NCBI GenBank assembly: GCA_023434265.1
Contig: JAEYTA010000184.1
Location: forward strand, 1-14,575
Length of the DNA stretch: 14,575 bases
Source: Pseudomonadota bacterium
Lineage (GTDB): Bacteria > Pseudomonadota > Alphaproteobacteria > Caulobacterales > Caulobacteraceae
Reading direction: 5' to 3'
The position numbers were made by a program, and so were the translations under genes. The number at the start of each line of letters is the position of its first letter. Position 1 is the first letter of the stretch. The notes below the pieces were generated by a model. The model saw only the letters and a list, made by a program, of their open reading frames with translations, made no database searches and was not told the DNA's origin. Shown piece by piece: positions 7,061-13,339 of this stretch.

Positions 7061-7324
7061 ATGAACGGCGCGGAAGTTCTGGACGTGGGGCGCGACGCCC
7101 TGTGGCTGACCATCCAGCTGTGCGCGCCGGTGCTGCTGGTCGGCCTGATCGTCGGCGTGGTCATCGGCCTGTTCCAGGCCCTGACCCAGATACAGGAACA
7201 GACCCTGATCTTCGCGCCCAAGATCATCGCCATCTTCGTCTCCCTGCTGCTGTTCCTGCCGCTGATGGGCGCCCTGCTGGGCGGCTTCATGCAGACCATC
7301 GCCGCCCGCATCGCCGGCATGTGA
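7061..7324 (+). CDS. fliQ: Flagellar biosynthetic protein FliQ
   Basis: The 87-residue protein has two long hydrophobic helices (about 14-39 and 52-80) joined by the conserved QALTQIQEQTL segment, exactly the FliQ pattern and length. FliQ forms, with FliP and FliR, the helical export gate of the flagellar type III secretion apparatus in the inner membrane. The ATG at 7061 was chosen because the family N-terminus begins there and GGGAG lies at 7045-7049; a longer TTG-started frame from 7013 would begin inside the promoter palindrome. fliR follows after four bases. fliP is not next to it here, which is also the case in Caulobacter. Expression is probably controlled by the CtrA-like box and palindrome upstream. 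Confidence 0.95.
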   Translation: MNGAEVLDVGRDALWLTIQLCAPVLLVGLIVGVVIGLFQALTQIQEQTLIFAPKIIAIFVSLLLFLPLMGALLGGFMQTIAARIAGM

Positions 7325-7328
7325 GCCG

Positions 7329-8099
7329 GTGGAGCCGTACGCCACAGCCGACCAGGTCTGGCAGGGCGCCCTGATCTTCGGCCGCATCGGCGCCGTGCTG
7401 ATGATGCTGCCGGGCGTCGGCGAGAGCTATGTGCCGCCCCGCATCCGCCTGTCGCTGGCCCTGGTCGTCAGCCTCGCCCTCTGGCCGGTGGTGGCCGGGG
7501 CCCTGCCGGCCCTGCCGGCCTCGCTCGGCGGCATGGTCGGCTGGATCATCCGCGAGGTGGTGGTCGGCCTCGCCATCGGGGCCATCCTGCGCGCCTTCCT
7601 CACCGCCCTGTCGACGGCGGGGGAGGCCATCTCGCTGCAGACGGCGCTCAGCTTCGCCCAGACCGCCAATCCGCTACAGGCCCAGCCGGGGACGACCATC
7701 TCGGCCTTCCTGATGCTGCTGGGCACGACGCTGATCTTCGCCACCAACACCCACCACCTGTTCATCGCCGGTCTGGTCGGCTCCTACGAGCTGATCGCCC
7801 CGGCCCGGCCGCTGATCACCGGCGACTTCGTCTCGCTGGCCGTGCGCACCGTCAACGACGCCTTCCTGCTGGGCATCCAGCTGGCGGCCCCGGTGCTGGT
7901 CTTCGGCCTGATCTTCAACCTCGCCTCGGGACTGGTGGCGCGCGTCATGCCGCAGTTCCAGGTCTTCTTCGCCGCCGCGCCGCTGAGCATCATCCTCGGC
8001 CTGTCGGTGTTCGCCCTCAGCCTCGGCGTGCTGGGCACGGTCTTCATCGACCGCTACCGCGCCCTGGCCCAGGTCTTCGTCGGAGGCGCCGGTGGCTGA
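7329..8099 (+). CDS. fliR: Flagellar biosynthetic protein FliR
   Basis: The 256-residue polytopic membrane protein is the single-copy FliR component of the export gate, completing the FliP-FliQ-FliR channel. Diagnostic stretches include the early FGRIGAVLMMLPGVGESYVPPRIRLSLAL, GWIIREVVVGLAIGAI, the PG-containing loop QTANPLQAQPGTTIS, and the late FNLASGLVARVMPQFQVFFAAAPLSIILG. Length is normal for the family. The start is GTG at 7329, four bases after the fliQ stop; the ribosome site is weak, so translation is probably coupled to fliQ. Its last eight bases overlap the start of flhB, again suggesting coupling. No alternative function is likely. Confidence 0.95.
   Translation: MEPYATADQVWQGALIFGRIGAVLMMLPGVGESYVPPRIRLSLALVVSLALWPVVAGALPALPASLGGMVGWIIREVVVGLAIGAILRAFLTALSTAGEAISLQTALSFAQTANPLQAQPGTTISAFLMLLGTTLIFATNTHHLFIAGLVGSYELIAPARPLITGDFVSLAVRTVNDAFLLGIQLAAPVLVFGLIFNLASGLVARVMPQFQVFFAAAPLSIILGLSVFALSLGVLGTVFIDRYRALAQVFVGGAGG
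8082..8086 (+). promoter_or_regulatory. Ribosome binding site of flhB
   Basis: GGAGG inside the fliR coding end, five bases before the GTG at 8092. It decides the flhB start and explains initiation within the 8-base fliR overlap. Confidence 0.6.
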
Positions 8100-9168
8100 A
8101 GGCGCCGATCCCGAGTCGAAGACAGAAGAGGCCACCCCGCGAAAACTCGCGGAGGCGCGCAAGAAGGGCGACGTCGCCAAGTCGCCCGACGTCGCCTCCG
8201 CCCTCAGCCTGCTCGGCGCGGCCGGCGTCATCCTGATCGCCGGCGGCGTCTTCGCCACCTCCATCGCCGAGCAGCTGCTGCCCTTCATCGCCGCCCCCCA
8301 CACGCTCATGGGCGGGCTGGACGCCGGCGCGGGAGTCGAGATCGGCGCGCGCGCCCTGTGGGCCGTCGTACCCTTCCTCGGGGCCCTGATGCTGGCCACC
8401 ATCCTCGGCGGCGCCGGCGGCAACCTGGCCCAGTCGGGCCTGCTGTTCACCGGCTCCAAGCTCAAGCCCGACTGGTCGCGGGTGAACCCCCTGTCCGGCT
8501 TCAAGCGCATCTTCGGCCCCGACGGCCTGGTCCAGTTCGTCAAGACCTTCCTCAAGCTGGTCGCCGTCGGCGTCATCTGCTGGTTCGTGCTCAAGCCGCA
8601 TGCGCGCGAACTCGAGACTCTCGCCGCCATGCACCCGGCCGCCATCCTGCCGCTGGCCCGCGACCTCGCCATCGCCCTGCTCGGCGCCGCCCTCGTCTTC
8701 CTCGGCTTCACCGCCGGCGCCGACTACCTGTGGCAGCGCTATCGCTTCGCCGAGCGTATGAAGATGACCAAGGAGGAGCTGAAGGAGGACTTCAAGCAGT
8801 CCGAGGGCGACCCGCACGTCAAGGCGCGGCTGCGCCAGATCCGCGCCCAGCGCAGCCGCCAGCGGATGATGCAGAACGTGCCCAAGGCCACGGTGATCGT
8901 CACCAACCCGACTCACTACTCGGTGGCCCTGCGCTACGAGCCCTCGGAGGGCGACGCCGCCCCGGTCTGCGTCGCCAAGGGCGTCGACGCCCTGGCCCTG
9001 CGCATCCGCGAGGTGGCCCGCGAGCACGACGTGCCGATCGTCGAGAACGTGCCCCTGGCTCGCGCCCTCTACGCCGCCGTCGACGTCGACGAGACCATCC
9101 CGCGCGAGCATTTCGAGGCCGCGGCGAAGGTCATCGGCTTCGTCATGCAGGGCCGGCGGCGGCGCTGA
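8092..9168 (+). CDS. flhB: Flagellar export switch protein FlhB
   Basis: The 358-residue protein is the FlhB substrate-specificity switch of the flagellar export apparatus. The N-terminus (ESKTEEATPRKLAEARKKGDVAKS, residues 8-31) is the family signature. Four hydrophobic segments follow at about 35-60, 86-108, 145-168 and 185-208. The cytoplasmic domain carries NPTH at 272-275, the autocleavage site between Asn272 and Pro273, in TVIVTNPTHYSVALRY. Cleavage in known FlhB proteins shifts export from rod/hook to filament subunits. The start is GTG at 8092, with a GGAGG five bases upstream. The C-terminal tail ends in GRRRR; its last 26 bases overlap the convergent DUF486 gene. The gene is the last of the fliQ-fliR-flhB unit. 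Confidence 0.97.
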   Translation: MAEGADPESKTEEATPRKLAEARKKGDVAKSPDVASALSLLGAAGVILIAGGVFATSIAEQLLPFIAAPHTLMGGLDAGAGVEIGARALWAVVPFLGALMLATILGGAGGNLAQSGLLFTGSKLKPDWSRVNPLSGFKRIFGPDGLVQFVKTFLKLVAVGVICWFVLKPHARELETLAAMHPAAILPLARDLAIALLGAALVFLGFTAGADYLWQRYRFAERMKMTKEELKEDFKQSEGDPHVKARLRQIRAQRSRQRMMQNVPKATVIVTNPTHYSVALRYEPSEGDAAPVCVAKGVDALALRIREVAREHDVPIVENVPLARALYAAVDVDETIPREHFEAAAKVIGFVMQGRRRR

Positions 9169-9517
9169 CCGCCCCGAACGGGCCGCGGAACACGAACCAC
9201 GCCCCCGCCATGATCAGCGCGAAGCCGACGGCGTGGTTCAGGGTCAGCTTCTCGCGCAGCACCGTCACCGAGAAGACCGCGAAGACCAGCAGGGTGATCA
9301 CCTCCTGCATCGTCTTCAGCTCGGCCGCCGAATAGACCTGATGCCCCCAGCGGTTGGCCGGCACGGCGAGGCAGTACTCGATCAGGGCGATGCCCCAGCT
9401 GACCAGCACCACGATCCACAGCGGCTTGGAGCCGAACTTCAGGTGCCCGTACCAGGCGAAGGTCATGAACACATTGGAGGCGACCAGCAGGGCCACCGGC
9501 GTCAGATAGGGGTTCAA
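9143..9517 (-). CDS. DMT/DUF486 family small membrane protein
   Basis: The 124-residue product has four predicted membrane helices (about 6-24, 33-51, 69-86 and 93-110). The family signatures are NVFMTFAWYGHLKF, IEYCLAVPANRWG and AELKTMQEVITLLVFAVFSV. DUF486 proteins are assigned to the drug/metabolite transporter superfamily by fold; no substrate is established. The start is a TTG at 9515-9517: no in-frame ATG or GTG lies close upstream, GGGAG is six bases before it, and the family N-terminus matches. The last 26 bases overlap the 3' end of flhB on the other strand. It separates the two flagellar clusters and is divergent from fliF, sharing the gap 9518-9621 and its control sites. A flagellar role is not implied by the sequence. 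Confidence 0.85.
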   Translation of the reverse strand: MNPYLTPVALLVASNVFMTFAWYGHLKFGSKPLWIVVLVSWGIALIEYCLAVPANRWGHQVYSAAELKTMQEVITLLVFAVFSVTVLREKLTLNHAVGFALIMAGAWFVFRGPFGAVSAAAGPA

Positions 9518-9539
9518 GCGCGACTCCCGGCGAACAGGC

Positions 9540-9555
9540 TTAACGCCGCGTTTAC
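9540..9555 (+). promoter_or_regulatory. CtrA-like box upstream of fliF
   Basis: TTAA, seven bases, then TTTAC: one mismatch from TTAA-N7-TTAAC. It lies 66 bases before the fliF GTG. In Caulobacter the fliF promoter is a known CtrA-activated class II promoter, so the position agrees with precedent. Binding here is inferred. Confidence 0.62.
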
Positions 9556-9564
9556 CACACGGGC

Positions 9565-9577
9565 GGCAGTTTCTGCC
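9565..9577 (+). promoter_or_regulatory. Candidate FlbD (ftr-like) palindrome, fliF promoter
   Basis: GGCAG-TTT-CTGCC is a perfect inverted repeat, beginning 14 bases after the right CtrA half-site starts. In Caulobacter, FlbD represses fliF through an ftr site near the transcription start, and this palindrome occupies the equivalent place. FlbD is encoded by the last gene of this cluster, so the site would close a negative feedback loop. Confidence 0.55.
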
Positions 9578-9621
9578 TAGCGGGCCTTTGTCAGTTCCCG
9601 CGTGTATCGGGGCGGGGACGC

Positions 9622-11256
9622 GTGGGCGGCTTCACGGCGGCGTTGCAGAGGTTCGGGATCGGTCGGCTGACCGTGGTGCTGGGCGTCGCCGCCGGCGTCG
9701 CGGCGGCCCTGGCGGTCCTCATGCTCCGCGTCGGCCAGGCCCCCGACGCCCTGCTCTATTCCAACCTCGACCTGCGCGAGGCCTCCGAGGTCACCGCCGC
9801 CCTCGACTCCGCCGGCATCAAATACAGCTCGCGCGGCGACGGCTCGACCATCTTCGTCAGCCGCGACGAGGTCGGCGAGGCGCGCATGCTGGTCGCCGGC
9901 AAGGGCCTCGTGACGTCGGGCAGCGTCGGCTACGAGATCTTCGACAACCAGTCGGTGCTCGGCCAGACCGAGTTCCAGCAGAACCTCAACGCCAAGCGGG
10001 CGCTGGAGGGGGAGCTGGCCCGCACCATCATGGAGCTGCGCGGCATCACCTCGGCGCGGGTGATGATCGCCCTGCCGGAACGCCAGCTGTTCCAGGCCCA
10101 GGCCGCCGATCCGACCGCCTCGGTCGTGGTCGGCATCGCCGGCGGCCAGCTGACCGGCGCCCAGGTCCAGGCCATCCGCAACGTCGTCGCCTCCTCGGTG
10201 CCCAACCTGAAGCCCGAGAAGGTCACCCTCACCGACACCTCCAACCGCACCCTGGCGGCGGGCAGCGGCGACGCCGGCTTCTCCGCCGCCTCGGCCGAAG
10301 AGGCCCGCGGCCAGACCGAGGCCCAGCTGCAGGCCCGCATCAAGGACATCGTCGAGGGCGTCGTCGGCGTCGGCGCCGCCCGGGTTCAGGTCACCGCCGA
10401 GATCGACCACAGCCGCTCGACCACCCAGGAGCAGCGCTTCGACCCCGACGGTCAGGTGGTCCGCTCGATGTCGACCAACGGCTCGGAGAGCCAGGACACC
10501 TCCAGCGCCTTCGACGGCGGCGCGACCGCCACCAACAACATCCCCGGCGGCGCCGATCCCGCCGCGGCGGCCGTCGGCTCGCGCGACAGCCAGACCACCG
10601 AGACGACGAACTACGAGATCTCCAACACCACCACGACCACCATCCGCGAGGCCGGCGAGATCAAGAAGCTGGCCGTGTCGGTGGCCGTCGACGGCCGCTG
10701 GACGCCACCCGCCAACGGCGAGGGCGAGCCCACTTACGCCCCGCGCACCGAGGAGGAGATCGCCCAGATCCGCGCCCTCGTCGCCGCCGCCGTCGGCATT
10801 GACGAGTCGCGCGGCGACCGCATCGAGGTGCAGAACGTCCAGTTCAGCCGCGAGCCCGCCCCCGCCGGCGGCGTCGAGGCCGGCTCGTCGCTGTTCAACT
10901 TCACCAAGAACGACATCATGCGCGGGGTCGAGCTGCTGGTGCTGCTGGTCACCGGCGTGCTGCTGATCTTCTTCGTCCTGCGCCCGCTGCTGAAGACCGC
11001 CTCGGGCGGCGGCGGCCAGCTGCAGCTCGCCGGCGCGGGCGGCCCCGCCGTGACCTCGCTGCAGACCACCATCGTGGGCGGCGCCGGCGGCGCCGTGCCC
11101 CAGCTGCCGGGCCCATCCGAGATGGAGCAGCGGCTCGACATCGCCCGCATCGAGGGCCAGGTGAAGGCCTCCTCGGTCAAGAAGGTCGCCGACTTCGTCG
11201 AGAAGCATCCGGAGGAGTCGACCTCGATCCTCCGCAGCTGGGTGCATGAAGGCTGA
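9622..11256 (+). CDS. fliF: Flagellar MS-ring protein FliF
   Basis: The 544-residue protein forms the MS ring, the inner-membrane base on which the motor and export gate are built. It has a first membrane helix at about 15-37, the ring-building periplasmic region with LLYSNLDLREASEVTAALDSAGIKY (44-68), SVGYEIFDN (101-109) and FQQNLNAKRALEGELARTI (118-136), and a long low-complexity Ser/Thr/Asn-rich beta-collar insert at about 265-345. A second helix lies at 435-455. The C-terminal cytoplasmic tail (500-544, ending VEKHPEESTSILRSWVHEG) is the FliG-binding segment. The start is GTG at 9622 with GGGG at 9614-9617; no better upstream start exists. The TGA overlaps the fliG ATG by one base. It is the first gene of the fliF-fliG-flbE-fliN-flbD cluster and lies behind the CtrA-like box and palindrome. 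Confidence 0.97.
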   Translation: MGGFTAALQRFGIGRLTVVLGVAAGVAAALAVLMLRVGQAPDALLYSNLDLREASEVTAALDSAGIKYSSRGDGSTIFVSRDEVGEARMLVAGKGLVTSGSVGYEIFDNQSVLGQTEFQQNLNAKRALEGELARTIMELRGITSARVMIALPERQLFQAQAADPTASVVVGIAGGQLTGAQVQAIRNVVASSVPNLKPEKVTLTDTSNRTLAAGSGDAGFSAASAEEARGQTEAQLQARIKDIVEGVVGVGAARVQVTAEIDHSRSTTQEQRFDPDGQVVRSMSTNGSESQDTSSAFDGGATATNNIPGGADPAAAAVGSRDSQTTETTNYEISNTTTTTIREAGEIKKLAVSVAVDGRWTPPANGEGEPTYAPRTEEEIAQIRALVAAAVGIDESRGDRIEVQNVQFSREPAPAGGVEAGSSLFNFTKNDIMRGVELLVLLVTGVLLIFFVLRPLLKTASGGGGQLQLAGAGGPAVTSLQTTIVGGAGGAVPQLPGPSEMEQRLDIARIEGQVKASSVKKVADFVEKHPEESTSILRSWVHEG

Positions 11257-12293
11257 TGGCCGCCCGGCTGGTCAGCAAGAAGCCCGCCGTCGAGGACGTC
11301 AGAAAGCTGACGGGCCCGGAGAAGGCCGCCGTCATCCTCCTGTCGCTCGGCGAGGACCACACCCGCCTGTGGCAGGGGCTGGACGAGGACGAGGTCAAGG
11401 AAATCTCCCAGGCCATGGCCTCGCTGGGCTCCGTCAGCGCCCAGGTGGTCGAGGAGCTGATGGTCGAGTTCGTCTCGGGCATGAGCGGCTCGGGTTCGGT
11501 GATGGGCAGCTACGAGCAGACCCAGCGCCTGCTCGCCGCCTTCATGCCGCCCGATCGCGTCGACGCCCTGATGGAGGAGATCCGCGGCCCGGCCGGCCGC
11601 ACCATGTGGGACAAGCTCGGCAATGTGAACGAGGCCGTGCTCGCCAACTATCTGAAGAACGAATACCCCCAGACCGTCGCGGTGGTGCTGTCCAAGATCA
11701 AGCCGGACCACGCCGCCCGGGTGCTGACCGCCCTGCCCGAGGACTTCGCCCTCGAATGCGTCCAGCGCATGCTGCGCATGGAGCCGGTGCAGCGCGACAT
11801 CCTCGACAAGATCGAGCAGACCCTGCGCACCGAGTTCATGTCCAACCTCGCCCGCACCTCGAAGCGGGACTCGCATGAGCTGATGGCGGACATCTTCAAC
11901 AGCTTCGACCGCCAGACCGAGGCCCGCTTCATCGGCGCCCTCGAGGAGCGCAACCGCGAGGCGGCCGAGCGCATCCGCGCCCTGATGTTCGTCTTCGAGG
12001 ACCTCGCCAAGCTCGACCCCGGCGGCATCCAGACCCTGCTCCGCGCGGTCGAGAAGGACCAACTGGCGCTGGCCCTGAAGGGCGCGTCGGAGGCGCTGCG
12101 CGAACTGTTCTTCTCCAACATGTCCGAGCGCGCCGCCAAGATCATGCGCGAGGACATGGAGAGCATGGGCCCCGTCCGCCTCAAGGATGTCGACCAGGCC
12201 CAGATGGCCATGGTCCAGGTCGCCAAGGACCTCGCCGCCAAGGGCGAGATCATGCTGGTCGGCCAGGGCGGCGACGACGAGCTGATCTACTGA
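11256..12293 (+). CDS. fliG: Flagellar motor switch protein FliG
   Basis: The 345-residue protein is the top layer of the cytoplasmic C ring; it binds FliF and faces the stators to generate torque. The N-terminal FliF-binding domain starts at about residue 17 (LTGPEKAAVILLSLGED). The middle domain carries EYPQ at 136-139, where many FliG proteins have EHPQ (FliM-binding motif). The C-terminal torque domain has MFVFEDLAKLD (244-254) followed by IQTLLRAVEKDQLALALKGA, holding the charged ridge. Length is normal. The ATG overlaps the fliF stop by one base, with GAAGG just before it, so translation is likely coupled. flbE begins one base after the stop. Function is not in doubt. Confidence 0.97.
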   Translation: MAARLVSKKPAVEDVRKLTGPEKAAVILLSLGEDHTRLWQGLDEDEVKEISQAMASLGSVSAQVVEELMVEFVSGMSGSGSVMGSYEQTQRLLAAFMPPDRVDALMEEIRGPAGRTMWDKLGNVNEAVLANYLKNEYPQTVAVVLSKIKPDHAARVLTALPEDFALECVQRMLRMEPVQRDILDKIEQTLRTEFMSNLARTSKRDSHELMADIFNSFDRQTEARFIGALEERNREAAERIRALMFVFEDLAKLDPGGIQTLLRAVEKDQLALALKGASEALRELFFSNMSERAAKIMREDMESMGPVRLKDVDQAQMAMVQVAKDLAAKGEIMLVGQGGDDELIY

Positions 12294-12294
12294 C

Positions 12295-12936
12295 ATGACC
12301 GCCCGTCCCTTCATCTTCGACACCGAGTTCGACGCCGCCGGAGCGGTGGTCCGGCCGTCCGCCTGGCAGCCGGTCAAGCGCGCCTTCGCCCCGGCCGAGG
12401 TCGACGCCCTCGTGGCCGCGGCCCGCCAGGAGGCGCGCGAGGCGGCGCTGGCCGAGGCCGCCGGCCAGCAGGCCCAAGCCCTGTCGGCCATCGCCCAGTC
12501 GATCGCCCACGCCGCCCCGGTGCTGGCCCAGATCGCCCGCAGCCACCGCGAGCAGTCGGCCGATCTGGCGCTGGCCGCCGCCCGCGTCGTCGCCGCCGCC
12601 GCCCTCGACCGCTTCCCCGCCGGCCCCCTGCAGGCCGCGCTGGAGGCGCTGGGCCGCGAGATCGACGCCTCGCCCCGACTGGTCGTCCGCGCCGCCGGCC
12701 TCGACGACGACGCCCGCGCCCGCGTCGAGACCCTGTGCGCCGACGCCGGCTTCACCGGCCTGGTCGCCTTCCGCGACGAGCCGGGCCTCCCGGCCGCCTC
12801 GTTCCGGCTGGAGTGGGCCGACGGTCGCGCCGAGTTCGACGCCGAGGCCGCCTTCGCACGCATGGCCGAGACCCTCGAATCCGCCCTCGCCGCCGAGGCC
12901 GGGCACGCTGAAACCCTGACGGAAGGGAGGCCGTAA
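12295..12936 (+). CDS. flbE: FliH-like flagellar protein FlbE
   Basis: The 213-residue cytoplasmic protein sits where Caulobacter has flbE, a divergent FliH homologue. FliH proteins bind the export ATPase FliI and tether it to the C ring through FliN, whose gene follows directly. Visible are an N-terminal segment (FIFDTEFD...AWQPVKRAFAPAEVDALVAAARQEA), a long Ala/Gln/Glu-rich helical stretch (about 33-110) suited to a coiled-coil, and a compact C-terminal domain with ASPRLVVRAAGLDDDARARVETLCADAGF. Overall similarity to classical FliH is low, so the call rests largely on gene order. The ATG is one base after the fliG stop with a weak ribosome site, implying coupling. The stop overlaps the fliN ATG by one base. 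fliI is not in this cluster. FlbE was once proposed to be a histidine kinase for FlbD; no kinase motifs are visible here. Confidence 0.8.
   Translation: MTARPFIFDTEFDAAGAVVRPSAWQPVKRAFAPAEVDALVAAARQEAREAALAEAAGQQAQALSAIAQSIAHAAPVLAQIARSHREQSADLALAAARVVAAAALDRFPAGPLQAALEALGREIDASPRLVVRAAGLDDDARARVETLCADAGFTGLVAFRDEPGLPAASFRLEWADGRAEFDAEAAFARMAETLESALAAEAGHAETLTEGRP
12921..12930 (+). promoter_or_regulatory. Ribosome binding site of fliN
   Basis: GGAAGGGAGG, inside the flbE end, five bases before the fliN ATG. It is one of the strongest ribosome sites in the window, in keeping with the high copy number of FliN per motor (family knowledge). Confidence 0.6.
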
Positions 12937-13268
12937 TGGCGTCCGACACCATCGCCCTCGAGGAGTTTCCGGACTCCGCCGCCCTGGCCCCGCACGACGA
13001 GGCCGGCGAGAAGACGGCCCACGACCTTGCCCCGGTGTTCGACGTGCCGGTCAACATCTCCGCCGTGCTGGGCAAGGCCCACATGTCGGTGGCCCAGCTG
13101 CTCAAGCTGAACCGCGGCTCGGTGCTGGAGCTGGACCGCAAGGTCGGCGAGGCCATCGACATCTTCGTCAACAACCGACTCGTCGCCCGCGGCGAGGTCG
13201 TCGTGGTCGAGGATCGGCTCGGCGTGACCATGACGGAAATCATCAAGACCGAGGACTCGGGCGCCTGA
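12936..13268 (+). CDS. fliN: Flagellar motor switch protein FliN
   Basis: The 110-residue protein is the lower C-ring component, involved in switching and in docking FliH/FliI export cargo. Residues 1-30 are a variable acidic leader; residues 32-105 form the SpoA/FliN domain, with LAPVFDVPVNISAVLGKAHMSVAQLLKLNRGSVLELDRKVGEAIDIFVNNRLVARGEVVVVEDRLGVTMTEII matching the family throughout. The start ATG overlaps the flbE stop by one base and follows a strong ribosome site. Immediately after the TGA begins a perfect hairpin (13269-13288), then a second one, before flbD 71 bases downstream. Confidence 0.96.
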   Translation: MASDTIALEEFPDSAALAPHDEAGEKTAHDLAPVFDVPVNISAVLGKAHMSVAQLLKLNRGSVLELDRKVGEAIDIFVNNRLVARGEVVVVEDRLGVTMTEIIKTEDSGA

Positions 13269-13288
13269 GCGATGTCCTCGGACATCGC
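13269..13288 (+). other. Perfect hairpin directly after the fliN stop
   Basis: GCGATGTCC and GGACATCGC pair perfectly around TC (in practice an eight-pair stem with a CTCG loop). The stem starts at the first base after the fliN TGA. No T-run follows, so it is not a classic intrinsic terminator; it may protect the upstream mRNA end, mark a processing site, or attenuate entry into flbD. Confidence 0.6.
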
Positions 13289-13305
13289 GCACCCGGAACG
13301 GTGCG
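13288..13305 (+). other. Second hairpin between fliN and flbD
   Basis: CGCACC and GGTGCG pair perfectly around CGGAAC. It shares its first base with the end of the preceding hairpin, so the two would stack in tandem. The following bases are not T-rich. The flbD ribosome site lies 22 bases further on and is free of the stem. Confidence 0.5.
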
Positions 13306-13326
13306 GCGACCGGCAGTAGAGAATTA

Positions 13327-13332
13327 GAGGAG
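13327..13332 (+). promoter_or_regulatory. Ribosome binding site of flbD
   Basis: GAGGAG, seven bases before the ATG at 13340. It gives flbD its own initiation signal, unlike the coupled genes upstream. Confidence 0.6.
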
Positions 13333-13339
13333 AAGACCC

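Noticed and set aside
7013..7324. Longer FliQ starting at TTG 7013
   Set aside because: It would begin within the promoter palindrome and add 16 residues not found in FliQ; ATG 7061 gives the normal 87 residues.
9577..11247. A 556-codon minus-strand open frame opposite fliF
   Set aside because: Shadow of fliF; low-complexity Gly/Ala/Asp/Leu composition, and it would also cover the fliF promoter.
10734..13292. An 852-codon minus-strand open frame across fliF to fliN
   Set aside because: It is a mirror of well-identified flagellar genes at high GC; composition is Ala/Arg/Gly/His-rich without any domain.
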